Shown: one piece after another, positions 43,603 to 52,881 of the stretch | Numbering within the stretch: the stretch's first letter is position 1 | Layout of the letters: the number at the start of each line of letters is the position of its first letter | Position numbers and translations under genes: made by a program | DNA from: Acerihabitans sp035013185 | GTDB lineage: Bacteria > Pseudomonadota > Gammaproteobacteria > Enterobacterales > Enterobacteriaceae | Assembly: GCF_035013185.1 (NCBI RefSeq) | Contig: NZ_JAYGJO010000011.1 | Coordinates: forward strand, 1-64,000 | Length of the DNA: 64,000 nucleotides | Direction of reading: 5' to 3' | Notes under the pieces: model-generated | Database searches by the model: none | Told to the model about the DNA's origin: nothing | The model's input: the letters and a program-made list of their open reading frames with translations, nothing else

Positions 43603-44718
43603 TTATTCTGCTTCAATGTGTTGTTGCAGCAGCCGGTTAACCTGATTCGCTTGCTCCATCTGCGGCATATGTCCGGCACCGTCGATAATCTCGACACGAC
43701 TGCCCATCGGGGCTGACTGCGCATGAGTGGCCGGAATAATCACATCGTGTTCGCCCCAGATCAACAACAGTGGCGGCGACGTACCGCTCAGTTCACGACC
43801 CGGCAACGTCGATTGCTGCCCACCGGCAAACAGGCTATCGTGCAGCGCGCTCAGACATTCGCCTGCACCGTCCAGCCGTTTATATTTAAGCAAATCATCA
43901 AGCATCTGGCGACTGACAAGTGAACGATCAGCAAACAGCAGTTCCACCACCGGTTTGAGATCGCGCCGCGACTGCGCATCGATAAAACCCTGAGTGTACC
44001 CCTCATTCACCTCCAGCCCAAATCCGGCGCTGTCGATCAGCGACAGCGAACGCACCGTTTCCGGGGCATCCAGTGCCAGTTGAGCAGCAATAGCGCCACC
44101 GAGCGAATGACCGACCAGATGAGCGGCGGGCAGTTGCAGTGCATGCATAAAATCGGCGACAAATGCCGCCAGTTCCGCCAGCGTGTGGCCCGCTAGCCGG
44201 GTTTCCGATTGGCCGTGTCCCGGCAAATCCAGCGCTACCACCGTGCTGTGCGCGAAGGCATCAAGGTTAAACAGCCAGTTATCAAGATCACCGCCAAAAC
44301 CGTGGATAAACAGCACGACCGGATCGCCATCGCCCTTACGCACATAGCGCACCCGTAGCCCGTTTACCTCGATAAATTGGTCGGTCTCAACCGCTGGCGT
44401 CTCATCATCGTCGGTTGCTATCACCACCCAACTGTGGATAAATTCATCAATGTCATTGTCGCTGACCGACGCCGGTGCCAGCACACCGAGCAGTGCCTTC
44501 ACGGGCAGCACATCGCCCTCCTGCGCCACTTTGCGCCGCAGCAGGCCGCCGTCGGTAGCTTCAACCGCATTAGCGATTTTATCGGTTTCGACATTGACTA
44601 TCGGCATCCCTGGCGTAATTTCCGTCCCTTCCTCTACTAACCACTCGTTGACTGTGCCTTCACGCATCGACAGTCCCCACTTGGGCATCACCACCGGGGT
44701 TATGTTGGTTTCACTCAT
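43603..44718 (-). CDS. acoC: Acetoin dehydrogenase E2 component (lipoyl domain plus alpha/beta hydrolase fold)
   Basis: A 371-residue protein. Residues 1-80 form a lipoyl domain with the lipoylated lysine in NVETDKIANAVEA. Residues 125-371 form an alpha/beta hydrolase fold (VLFIHGFGGDLDNWL, nucleophile loop LVGHSLGGAIAAQLAL, C-terminal histidine in GAGHMPQME). This fusion is the diagnostic shape of the acetoin dehydrogenase E2, which transfers the acetyl group to CoA. The start overlaps the acoB stop by one base. The operon provides no E3, so reoxidation must rely on the housekeeping Lpd. Confidence 0.92.
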   Translation of the reverse strand: MSETNITPVVMPKWGLSMREGTVNEWLVEEGTEITPGMPIVNVETDKIANAVEATDGGLLRRKVAQEGDVLPVKALLGVLAPASVSDNDIDEFIHSWVVIATDDDETPAVETDQFIEVNGLRVRYVRKGDGDPVVLFIHGFGGDLDNWLFNLDAFAHSTVVALDLPGHGQSETRLAGHTLAELAAFVADFMHALQLPAAHLVGHSLGGAIAAQLALDAPETVRSLSLIDSAGFGLEVNEGYTQGFIDAQSRRDLKPVVELLFADRSLVSRQMLDDLLKYKRLDGAGECLSALHDSLFAGGQQSTLPGRELSGTSPPLLLIWGEHDVIIPATHAQSAPMGSRVEIIDGAGHMPQMEQANQVNRLLQQHIEAE

Positions 44719-45737
44719 CAGTGTTTTCCTCGGTATTCCAGGGTGCGCTGTACCGCTGCGACAATCCGCGCAGCGCTCGGCAGGTACTGATCTTCCAGCG
44801 TTGGCGAGAACGGCACCGGCGTATGGGGTGCACAGACCATTTCAATCGGGGCTTTGAGCGAACCGAAAGCATGCTGTGCTACTTGCGCGGCGATATCGGT
44901 AGCGATATTACAGCGCGGATGTGCCTCATCGACCACCACCAGCCGCCCGGTGTTCTCCACCGTTTCCAGTACCGTATCGATATCCAGTGGCGACAGCGAA
45001 CGCAGATCGACGACCTCAACATCAATGCCCTGCGTCGCCAACTGCTGCGCCGCATCCAGCGCCCGGTGTACCATCAACCCGTAGGTGATAATCGATACGT
45101 CGCGGCCGTCACGCACAATGCTGGCCTCACCGAAGGGGATAGCGTACGGTTTTTCCGGCACCTCACCTTCCAAACCATAGAGGTTTTTATGCTCACAGAA
45201 AATCACCGGATCGTTATCGCGGATCGCCTGGATCAGCATGCCTTTGGTGTCATACGGCGTGCTCGGGCACACCACTTTCAGGCCGGGGATATGGGTGAAG
45301 ATCGGTGTCAACATTTGTGAGTGCTGGGCGGCGGCACGGAAACCGGCACCCACCATGGCGCGGATCACGACTGGGGTTTGCGCCTTACCGCCGAACATAT
45401 AGCGGAACTTGGCCGCCTGGTTGAAAATCTGATCAAAACACACACCCATAAAATCGATAAACATCAGTTCGGCAATCGGCCGCATACCGCAAGCCGCCGC
45501 GCCAATGGCCGCACCGACGTAGGCCGATTCGGACAGCGGCGTGTCGAGCAACCGGTCGCCGTGTTTGGCATACAGCCCTTTGGTCACGCCGAGTACCCCG
45601 CCCCAGGCATCTTTGTCCCCTTGCGTGCCCATGCCGCCGACAATATCTTCCCCCAGCATGATCACACTCGGGTCGCGGGCCATCTCCTGGTCAATCGCTT
45701 CGTTGATTGCCATTTTCATACTTAATTTACGCGCCAT
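44718..45737 (-). CDS. acoB: Acetoin dehydrogenase E1, beta subunit
   Basis: A 339-residue transketolase-type beta subunit: KMAINEAIDQEMARDPSVIM, GEDIVGGMGTQGDKDAWGG, and SAYVGAAIGAAACGMRPIAE. With AcoA it forms the thiamine-diphosphate E1 that cleaves acetoin into acetaldehyde and an acetyl group passed to AcoC. Gap to acoA is 11 bases. Length matches AcoB of Klebsiella and Cupriavidus (about 338 aa). Confidence 0.93.
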   Translation of the reverse strand: MARKLSMKMAINEAIDQEMARDPSVIMLGEDIVGGMGTQGDKDAWGGVLGVTKGLYAKHGDRLLDTPLSESAYVGAAIGAAACGMRPIAELMFIDFMGVCFDQIFNQAAKFRYMFGGKAQTPVVIRAMVGAGFRAAAQHSQMLTPIFTHIPGLKVVCPSTPYDTKGMLIQAIRDNDPVIFCEHKNLYGLEGEVPEKPYAIPFGEASIVRDGRDVSIITYGLMVHRALDAAQQLATQGIDVEVVDLRSLSPLDIDTVLETVENTGRLVVVDEAHPRCNIATDIAAQVAQHAFGSLKAPIEMVCAPHTPVPFSPTLEDQYLPSAARIVAAVQRTLEYRGKH

Positions 45738-45748
45738 GATGATTCCCC

Positions 45749-46747
45749 TCAGTAGCTGACATAAACATCGGATAACAGGTCGGCAGCGGTGGGTTCCGGC
45801 GCAGCTTTCGCCTGTGCAACCGCCTGCTCGATGAGCGCCGCCACCTCTTGGTCGATGGCGTTAAACCTGTCGGCGTTGACTACTCCCGCCTGTTCAACCT
45901 GCGATCGGAACAGCTTCAGACAGTCCTGAGTGGCGCGGATCGATTCCAGCTCATCCTTCGCGCGATAGGTTTGTGCATCGCCTTCAAAGTGGCCGAAGAA
46001 ACGCACCATTTTGCACTCCAGCAGCGCCGGACCGCCGCCTTCTCGCGCGCGGCGGATCAGCTCACCGGCGGTTTCATACACCGCAAAAAAGTCGGTGCCA
46101 TCAACGGTAACGCCCAGCATGCCGAATCCGGCGGCGCGATCAACATAACTGTCCACCGCCGTGGCGTAGCTGCGTGAAGTGGCTTCGGCGTAGCCATTAT
46201 TTTCAATCACAAAAATCACCGGCAGGTTCCACACCGCGGCCAGATTAAGACTCTCTAAAAAAGTCCCCTGGTTGGCCGCGCCGTCTCCGGCAAAGGTAAT
46301 GCCCACTTCGCCCCTAGCGCGGAATTTAGCCGCCAGGGCCGCACCACATATCAGCGGCGCACCGGCGCCGAGAATGCCGTTGGCCCCCATCATGCCTTTG
46401 CTAAGGTCAGCGATATGCATTGATCCTCCTTTGCCGCCACAGGCGCCACCGGTTTTGCCGTAGATCTCTTTCATCATCGCCATCACATCTACCCCTTTGG
46501 CGATGCAGTGACCGTGCCCACGGTGAGTGCTGGAGATGCGGTCGCCGTCGTTGAGGTGCGACATGATACCGACGGCGGTAGCCTCTTCTCCGGCGTAAAG
46601 ATGCACAAACCCGGGAATATCCCCACGGGAAAAGTCCACATGCAGACGCTCTTCAAAATCACGAATGGTGCGCATGCGGCGGTAAACGCTCAGTAGTTGT
46701 TCGGCACTGAGCTGACTGCCCGAATTGCTTGCTTCTCTGATGTTCAT
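45749..46747 (-). CDS. acoA: Acetoin dehydrogenase E1, alpha subunit
   Basis: A 332-residue alpha subunit. The thiamine-diphosphate motif is GITFAGDGAANQGTFLESLN; also visible are HRGHGHCIAKGVDV and GKGGSMHIADLSKGMMGANG, all typical of AcoA. It is encoded 42 bases after acoX, downstream of the sigma-54 promoter. Cytoplasmic; part of the acetoin-cleaving complex. Confidence 0.93.
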   Translation of the reverse strand: MNIREASNSGSQLSAEQLLSVYRRMRTIRDFEERLHVDFSRGDIPGFVHLYAGEEATAVGIMSHLNDGDRISSTHRGHGHCIAKGVDVMAMMKEIYGKTGGACGGKGGSMHIADLSKGMMGANGILGAGAPLICGAALAAKFRARGEVGITFAGDGAANQGTFLESLNLAAVWNLPVIFVIENNGYAEATSRSYATAVDSYVDRAAGFGMLGVTVDGTDFFAVYETAGELIRRAREGGGPALLECKMVRFFGHFEGDAQTYRAKDELESIRATQDCLKLFRSQVEQAGVVNADRFNAIDQEVAALIEQAVAQAKAAPEPTAADLLSDVYVSY

Positions 46748-46789
46748 CGTTATCTCCAGATGGATCGGGTGACAGAACGTGACGGGCTT

Positions 46790-47827
46790 TCAGACCCCAT
46801 CACGCAATAAACCGGCGGTGGCGGCGTAATGCAGGCAAGCGTTGATGTCCAGCGAGCGGAACGCCCGCTCGCGCAGGGCAATGGTGAGATGGTGCTGAGG
46901 GCCAAAGGTCAGCTCGCGCTCACCATCGAGGGCAACCACGCCCTGGCGCAGCAGCGGTTGATGTACATGTGCGTGCCGGATTTTCCGCCAGTGGGCAATA
47001 TCAACCCGGTCGAGTACGCCGGGCGCTACCGGGGCCAGCAGTTGACAACCGCCGGTGCCAAAGAGGATGCTCAGACCACCCGCGTCACGGCGCCCGACTG
47101 GCTGTAACAAACCGCCGATAGAAGAAAGCCCCACGGCCTGCGGTTCCGCAAAACTGAGGAACAACTGCGACAACGCGCCCGAGCTCCACAACGAACGCGC
47201 ACCAATAAATGTCTCGCGGGTTATCGCCGCGTCCACCAGTGCAATATCATGGTGAACGTCGTCGTGCTCACCGGCCAGCGTGATGTCCAACCACTTATTC
47301 CACACCAGCGCCTGCTCAGGCGGAATACGTCCGCAGGCATAAAGCCCAAGCGCCAGGCCAAGCACCGTTGACTCGCGCTGTTCCGGCCAGGCATTATTGG
47401 TCCCGGTGGAAAGCCCAGCCAGTGGTACGTCACCGCAATGACGCGCCACCGCGCGGTGGGTGCCGTCGCCACCAAGCACCACAATTGCTGCCGCTCCGGT
47501 CGTGCACATCATTTCGGCGGCACGAAAACTGTCCTGCACCGTGGCACTGACCGCCATCGGCAACCAGCTCAACTGAGGCAACCGTCGCACAGGGCTCGAC
47601 GTCAGTTCACGCAGCAGTAATGCACGCAACCCTTCTCGATCCGGCATCATGCGCACGTCCTGAACACCGCAGGCCGCCAGCGCGGCCAGCATACGCAGCA
47701 GCAGATTGACCCTTTCGGCCAGCGGCAGCGTACCCGCGTGGCCGACCGCGCGGCGAATATCACGAGCGGAAACCGGGTTAGCGATAATGCCGACCCAACG
47801 GGCGGAAGTGGATTCTGTATGCAGCAT
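46790..47827 (-). CDS. acoX: Acetoin catabolism protein AcoX (ATP-NAD kinase-like)
   Basis: A 345-residue protein with the NAD-kinase-type nucleotide motif VVLGGDGTHRAVARHCGDVP and GLSTGTNNAWPE. AcoX is the conserved first gene of many acetoin dehydrogenase operons; its reaction is unknown. It begins VGIIANPVSARDIRRAVGHA, the family start. Preceded by a perfect sigma-54 promoter and AcoR-type palindrome. Confidence 0.9.
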   Translation of the reverse strand: MLHTESTSARWVGIIANPVSARDIRRAVGHAGTLPLAERVNLLLRMLAALAACGVQDVRMMPDREGLRALLLRELTSSPVRRLPQLSWLPMAVSATVQDSFRAAEMMCTTGAAAIVVLGGDGTHRAVARHCGDVPLAGLSTGTNNAWPEQRESTVLGLALGLYACGRIPPEQALVWNKWLDITLAGEHDDVHHDIALVDAAITRETFIGARSLWSSGALSQLFLSFAEPQAVGLSSIGGLLQPVGRRDAGGLSILFGTGGCQLLAPVAPGVLDRVDIAHWRKIRHAHVHQPLLRQGVVALDGERELTFGPQHHLTIALRERAFRSLDINACLHYAATAGLLRDGV

Positions 47828-47864
47828 TATCGGCCCCTCTGCGTCATCAACTGACTAAGACAAC

Positions 47865-47879
47865 GCAAAGGTCGTGCCA
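47865..47879 (-). promoter_or_regulatory. Sigma-54 promoter of acoXABC operon
   Basis: On the minus strand tggcac, gacct, ttgc: exact -24 and -12 boxes with the right spacing, 38 bases before the acoX start codon. Confidence 0.85.
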
Positions 47880-47959
47880 TTTAGGTTAAATATTAGTTAA
47901 ATCATTGTGAATCAGGTGGTTGCTTTGGTAGCATTACCCAAGGTCAGCGGTGGGGTGAG

Positions 47960-48008
47960 ACAGGTGTCACCTGTTTAGCCGTAACAGACTGCAACAGGTG
48001 TACAACAC
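47960..48008. promoter_or_regulatory. AcoR-type enhancer sites upstream of acoXABC
   Basis: Perfect palindrome acaggtgtcacctgt at 47960-47974 and a second half-site aacaggtgtacaaca at 47994-48008. The same acaggtgtcac half-site forms the palindrome ahead of the butanediol dehydrogenase gene. Located 80-130 bases upstream of the sigma-54 promoter, directly next to the acoR stop codon. Confidence 0.75.
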
Positions 48009-48012
48009 AACA

Positions 48013-49968
48013 TTACTGCACGGTATCGTCACGATTGGGTGACTGGATACCAAAACGCTGCATGCGGCGATACAGCGTCATACGGCTGATGCCCAGTTGC
48101 CGCGCCACCGCGCTGTGGTTCCAGCGTGCGGTCCGCAGATACTGCATCAGCAACTGCCCTTCCGGCGGCATATCGGCGCTTTCAGGCAACGCGCCCGGCA
48201 GCAGGGAGATCGCCGCCGCATGTTCACCGATTCCATCCGGCAGATCACTGGCTTCAATGCGCCCGCCATCACAGATAGCCGCCGCGTAATCCAGCACATT
48301 TTTCAGCTCGCGCAGATTACCGGGCCAACCGTGCTGGTGTAGCCGCTGGCGTGCGTTTGCCGACAGCTCGGCTTTTCCGCCCAGCAATTTGCCGATCAGC
48401 CAGTCGAGATCGCTGCGGCTGCGCAGCGGCGGCAGCGAGATACGCGCGCCCTGCAGGCGGTAGAATAGGTCGGCGCGAAAACGCCCCTGGTCGACCAGTT
48501 GATCAAGCGCGTGATGGGAGGCGGATATCACCCGGATATTGACCGGCACCGGGCGTGAGGCCCCCACCGGCAGCACCTCCTGCTCAGCCAGCACGCGCAA
48601 TAGCCGCGTCTGCATCTCTAGCGGCATATCGCCGATTTCATCAAGAAACAAGGTGCCGCCGTCAGCCGCCTGGATCAGACCTTGCTTCGCCTTATTACCG
48701 GCACCGGAGAAACTGCCCGGCAGATGACCAAACAGCTCGCTTTCGATCAGCATTGGCGGAATAGCTGCGCAGTTAACGGCAATAAACGGCTGACTGCGGC
48801 GATCGCTGGCCTGATGGAACGCTTTGGCAAAATATTCTTTGCCGCAACCGGTTTCACCATGCACCACCAAATGTAACGGTGCCGGCAGCAGTCGTGCCGC
48901 ACGCTGTAACTGTTGTTGCAATGCCCGATCGCCACCGCTCAATGCTGCCAGCGGTGCGGGCAGCGCCGCTGGGGTGGTCATAATATGGCGTGCAGGCCGT
49001 CGCGCAGGCTGTACGGCGGTGACATACAGCACTTCGCCGCTGTTAATGCGCTCCAGCGTGCCCTGGCGGCCATTGGCGCTGGCCAGCCAGTCCGGCAGAC
49101 TGTCGACGGAGGTATTAAACAACTGCTCAATCGGCATCCCCAGCAGCGTGCTACGGCTGTATGGCGACGGCGTCACCCTACCCAGTTCTTTCTCTAGCAT
49201 GCGCTGGGCACGGTGGTTGTGCCCCACCACTTTGCCACTGGCGTCAAAGGCGATCAGAAAGTCCGGACTGACTTCAACAAACGGCGAGGCCGGGCTGAGT
49301 TTCAGTACCCAGTCGGTACGGTGGCGGTATTCAAACCAGGCATTTTCAATTTGATGTGCGTACAACTTGGCAATCTGCAATGCCAGCTGCTGGCTGGATT
49401 TCGACTGCGGTGAGGTTAGCGCGGAGATATCCAGCACTGCATTAAGCTGCCCTTGGGGATCGAACAGCGGCACGGCGGTACAGGTCAGTGGGATATGGGT
49501 GGCATCGAAATGATCGGCCTGATGAACGGTTAGCGCTTTACCGGTGGCCAACGCGGTGCCGACAGCACAGGTACCCGCCCAGGCTTCTGACCACTGCGCG
49601 CCAAGAAATAACCCGGCACGGCGCAGGCTGATTTCGGCATTACCGTCGCCAAGATAATCGACGGTAATGCCGTTGGCATCAGTAAGCAGCACCACATAAC
49701 CCGCGGCAGCGATCTGCTTGTACAGCACACCCAGCCCATGATGGGCAATGCGACGAAACTCTTCGAGGTTTTCGCGATATTCACGCAGTTCATTGCTCGG
49801 CAGGATGCGCGCTTCCTGCATACGGCTCGGGTCAAGACCGTGGAACTCGACGCAACGCTGCCAGGAATCGCGAATGGTCTGATCATGCTGACGCATGACC
49901 AGCCGCTGGGCGTTATCGCTAAGGCTGGCGACGACGTTGTTTATATGTTCGCGCTGGCTTTGATTCAC
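48013..49968 (-). CDS. acoR: Sigma-54-dependent activator of acetoin catabolism
   Basis: A 651-residue enhancer-binding protein. Residues 1-200 carry a GAF-type sensor (YKQIAAAGYVVLLTDANGIT, LSEAWAGTCAVGTAL-like stretch), then a PAS-like segment (FLIAFDASGKVVGHN). The AAA domain spans about 340-570 with Walker A GETGCGKE and Walker B GGTLFLDEIGD; the C-terminal Fis helix-turn-helix is WNHSAVARQLGISRMTLYRR. The sigma-54 contact loop reads PGSFSGAG where GAFTGA is usual, a variant but with a conserved Ser-for-Thr change. It is upstream of acoXABC in the same direction, with activator sites between, and probably also drives the butanediol dehydrogenase gene. Confidence 0.92.
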   Translation of the reverse strand: MNQSQREHINNVVASLSDNAQRLVMRQHDQTIRDSWQRCVEFHGLDPSRMQEARILPSNELREYRENLEEFRRIAHHGLGVLYKQIAAAGYVVLLTDANGITVDYLGDGNAEISLRRAGLFLGAQWSEAWAGTCAVGTALATGKALTVHQADHFDATHIPLTCTAVPLFDPQGQLNAVLDISALTSPQSKSSQQLALQIAKLYAHQIENAWFEYRHRTDWVLKLSPASPFVEVSPDFLIAFDASGKVVGHNHRAQRMLEKELGRVTPSPYSRSTLLGMPIEQLFNTSVDSLPDWLASANGRQGTLERINSGEVLYVTAVQPARRPARHIMTTPAALPAPLAALSGGDRALQQQLQRAARLLPAPLHLVVHGETGCGKEYFAKAFHQASDRRSQPFIAVNCAAIPPMLIESELFGHLPGSFSGAGNKAKQGLIQAADGGTLFLDEIGDMPLEMQTRLLRVLAEQEVLPVGASRPVPVNIRVISASHHALDQLVDQGRFRADLFYRLQGARISLPPLRSRSDLDWLIGKLLGGKAELSANARQRLHQHGWPGNLRELKNVLDYAAAICDGGRIEASDLPDGIGEHAAAISLLPGALPESADMPPEGQLLMQYLRTARWNHSAVARQLGISRMTLYRRMQRFGIQSPNRDDTVQ

Positions 49969-50281
49969 GGGTGATTCTCCTGTCGCGCTGGGGAGTTACG
50001 TCATGCTGACACGCCGGCTAGCATACACTGAATCGATTTTTCTGTGCAGTTGGCACCGCACTAATGGTCAATTATTTAACATAGCAATAACATTGTAGAG
50101 TTTTTCACTATACCCGACTGCATTCTGTGATCACCCGCAAATCACCGCCGTTTGATTACCCATTTGGTGCAAAAAGAGAGAGCCGTCAGGGGTTTTGACC
50201 GGGTGTTGCACCAAAAAAGCCCAAGGTTTGCTTCTCACAAACGCATCAATAGCGGACTTTACCGTCATATCAGCTGTTATT
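49969..50281. other. Intergenic region upstream of acoR with decayed DNA
   Basis: About 310 bases without an intact gene. The minus strand from 50131 reads an open stretch ending PDGSLFLHQMGNQTAVICG that looks like the tail of some protein, but I cannot identify it. Confidence 0.35.
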
Positions 50282-50535
50282 GTTTCCGGGTTCGATATTG
50301 AATTGGTCGAGGCCATCGGCCAAGTGCTCCATCGCCCCATCGTTGGACCAACGTAGACTTTAAAGGCCTGGTGCCGAGTGTGAACGCTCACCGTGCCGAT
50401 ATTGCCGTTTCCGCTATTTATATCACCCCGGCGCGGGCGGAAGTGGTCGATTTTACCCACGCTTATCTCAGTGGCGGTTTAGTAGCATTGGTGAAAGACA
50501 ACAATACATCAATCAACACGCTTGCCAATCTTGTG
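50282..50535 (+). pseudogene. Amino-acid ABC binding protein fragment
   Basis: Fragments in two frames: GFDIELVEAIGQVLHRPI (50288-50341), then after a frameshift near 50342, WTNVDFKGLVPSVNAHRADI and AVSAIYITPARAEVVDFTHA (50344 onward). These are the central lobe of a family-3 solute-binding protein. The signal peptide and the last third are missing; the frame runs straight into hutF sequence. Confidence 0.7.
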
Positions 50536-51075
50536 CGGGAATACCAGAAGGCAGCATCAACGGGTGTCGTCGTGGGGTTGTGCCCCACCACCGAGGGTAA
50601 TCTGGGCGACGGTATTTTTGATTATCCATTATGGCGTAAGCATCAGGGCCGTTGGGGCATGGGTTCTGACAGTAATGCTACTGTTAGCGTAGCGGAAGAG
50701 TTATTGATGTTGGAATACAGTCAGCGCTTTCATTTACGCCAACGCAATATCGGTGCCAGTGATGATCACCCAGAGGTCGCGACCGCACTTTACCTCGGCG
50801 CGGTCAGCGGCGGAGCTCAGGCCAGCGGATGTAACGTGGATGGCATCGCCAGCGGACAATGCGCCGATTTTGTCGAACTTGACGTTAACCATCATGCCAT
50901 GGCGTTATTACCGGTGGAAAAAGCGCTGGCGGGCCATATATTCGGCAGTTCACGCACCTCCGTCATCCAACGCGTATGGACGCGTGGCCAGTTACGCGTA
51001 AGCCATAACCAACATCTGTTACATGAACGGGCGCTGGAAGACGTGGTTAAAGTGCGTCAGCAATTATTCGCATAG
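50536..51075 (+). pseudogene. hutF: Formimidoylglutamate deiminase (HutF), C-terminal fragment
   Basis: About 175 C-terminal residues of a HutF-type amidohydrolase: VVGLCPTTEGNLGDGIFDYP, GMGSDSNATVSVAEELLMLE (with the metal aspartate), and YLGAVSGGAQASG. Intact HutF has about 450 residues; the N-terminal two thirds are replaced by binding-protein sequence in the same reading frame. The chimeric frame is unlikely to encode a useful product. It indicates that a histidine-utilisation region once lay nearby. Confidence 0.75.
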
Positions 51076-51166
51076 ACATAGGCAGAATTTTCACGCTAAC
51101 TGTGTGTGAAATAAGGTCCAATGATATATTTTTTTTCAACAGAGATGATGAGATATCTGACCGACG

Positions 51167-51895
51167 TCAGACACTCACATGACTACTGACCAAATATCCG
51201 TTCCTTACATCATGAATCATTAACGCTGGGGGATCGGTTACTGGCGGGATTATTTGATTATCCAGAAGTAACGGGTTGGCAGGGCAGATCGAGCCGCAAA
51301 TATACGCGGGTACGCCGGCTATAACGGCGGACATACTACGATGAACATGACCACTGCATACCGCTATCGGGGGAAAACGGACCTGGGTGATTAATTCACC
51401 GAATTCTTTCGCACCATGACACATGACCCGGTCAATCGGCGCTATTCCGCTGGGGACAAGATGGTGATGCATAAATACAAGCGCGGGCGCAGAAAATCCG
51501 TCGAGCGTTCCCGCCAGCCAGTCAAGGTGTCGCGTAATATCACCTCTAGTTTCACCCGCTTGTGTGGTATCCATTCCGACAATGGGCAAACCCATGATCA
51601 GCTCACTGATGTGAAGCGCGGTTTTATCGGCCCACTTAACCGTTCCCTGCAGACAATCACGCATCGCATCCTTGTCATCAGAATTTCCCGGCAAGACCAG
51701 AAAGCGACAGTTAGCCCGTTTTAACTCCGCTTCTATCAGTGGGTACCCCGCATGCCAACCGTCGTCTATCAGGTCGCCGGTGACAATTAGCAGGTCTGGT
51801 CTAACCGTTGCTATCCAACTGATCACGCCGTGCAGTCGCGCTAAATTTCCGTTACCCGGCGCGGCGTGAATATCGGTGATTTGGGCTATAAGCAT
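51167..51895 (-). CDS. Calcineurin-like phosphoesterase
   Basis: A 242-residue metallophosphoesterase of the CpdA-like class. Metal-binding motifs are visible in order: AQITDIHA (DxH), VTGDLIDDG (GDxxDxG), LPGNSDD (GNxD), MHHHLV and CSGHVHRS (GHxH). Such enzymes hydrolyse cyclic nucleotides or phosphodiesters; the substrate here is unknown. GNSDD in place of GNHD keeps the asparagine ligand. It stands alone between a pseudogene and a lipoprotein operon. Confidence 0.85.
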   Translation of the reverse strand: MLIAQITDIHAAPGNGNLARLHGVISWIATVRPDLLIVTGDLIDDGWHAGYPLIEAELKRANCRFLVLPGNSDDKDAMRDCLQGTVKWADKTALHISELIMGLPIVGMDTTQAGETRGDITRHLDWLAGTLDGFSAPALVFMHHHLVPSGIAPIDRVMCHGAKEFGELITQVRFPPIAVCSGHVHRSMSAVIAGVPAYICGSICPANPLLLDNQIIPPVTDPPALMIHDVRNGYLVSSHVSV

Positions 51896-52215
51896 GGCTT
51901 CCCCTCGACGTTGTTAAACGATCGGTCTGAATTGCCATCTGGTGTTGGCGTACGATCAGTATATGCCAGTCTCGGTCATTTCCACCAATGCCCCGATGGG
52001 CGTGATTATGCGGCGGGCTTGAGCCGGTGAATGTAGCAAGTCGTTGCGCACGGTCGAGAAAGCGGCCAAAAAGTTGTATGGTGGTGGAAATGTCATGTGA
52101 GGGCAAGTGGATGGCCTACGATCTTGATTTGGCGTGACTAATCAAACGAATTGACATAGCCAGCATTCATCGCTGGCCATGTTGGCATTAACGCCCCATC
52201 ACACAGGATAGGCGG
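51896..52215. other. Intergenic region, no feature recognised
   Basis: 320 bases between the phosphoesterase start and the end of the lipoprotein operon. No gene, RNA or clear terminator seen. Confidence 0.35.
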
Positions 52216-52881
52216 TTAGATCTTAAGGTTATTTTTGCCATAGTCGGGAGAGTACGGACCGTACAATACCCCGCCCGCAACATCGGCAGATAACAGACGG
52301 GTACTGGTGATACCCGCAATATCATGGCCTTTATCCATCAGATTATTCGCCACCTGGGTGAGGGCAGCGGTGACCAGCATACCTATCAAGCCACTATTAT
52401 TGTTGTTGTCTTGTTCATTATTTGACGCGGTTGCTCCGCCAGTCCATAGGAGTTGTCCGGTACGCAAATCGACTAATCTTGCTTTAGCCGTAACCCGCGT
52501 CTCGCTGAGTATCACCCTGTATTTTGTGCCGTAATCGGTCACATCAATATACAGCACGGCATCAGCACCAAAAATCTGATGCAATTTAGCAACGCTGACC
52601 GCCCGGATATCTTGTGCCGTGGTTAAGCCATTTTGTTTAAATGTCTCTTCAACTACCGCGACCGGCAATACATAATAGCCGTCCTCAGCCAGTGGGCGTG
52701 TCACGTGTGAAAGCAGGCTATGGCTGGCATTCACATCCGGTGAGTGGTTGACCGGTGGCAGCACCAGAATTGATCTTGGTTTGCTCTGCATAAACGCCGT
52801 ATAGTCACGCGGGGTGGTTTTTGCACACCCCGTCAACATCAAGGCACACACCACGCTGATTAATGCCAAAATACGACTCAT
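52216..52881 (-). CDS. DUF799 (GNA1162-type) lipoprotein
   Basis: A 221-residue lipoprotein (MSRILALISVVCALMLTGC, Cys 19). The mature part has DYTAFMQSKPRSILVLPPVN and VLYIDVTDYGTKYRVI, typical of DUF799/GNA1162 proteins, which have a TolB-N-like fold. Its start overlaps the DUF4810 gene stop by four bases. It is the third of three lipoprotein genes that commonly occur together with a CsgG-like gene; the trio is thought to form an outer-membrane assembly of unknown function. Confidence 0.87.
   Translation of the reverse strand: MSRILALISVVCALMLTGCAKTTPRDYTAFMQSKPRSILVLPPVNHSPDVNASHSLLSHVTRPLAEDGYYVLPVAVVEETFKQNGLTTAQDIRAVSVAKLHQIFGADAVLYIDVTDYGTKYRVILSETRVTAKARLVDLRTGQLLWTGGATASNNEQDNNNNSGLIGMLVTAALTQVANNLMDKGHDIAGITSTRLLSADVAGGVLYGPYSPDYGKNNLKI

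Noticed and set aside
48035..49354. Open frames antisense to acoR.
   Set aside because: Shadows of a GC-rich gene with full GAF, AAA and Fis domains on the other strand.
50371..51075. A 234-codon frame as a genuine HutF-like protein.
   Set aside because: The first part is binding-protein sequence and two thirds of HutF are missing, so it is a chimera of pseudogenes.
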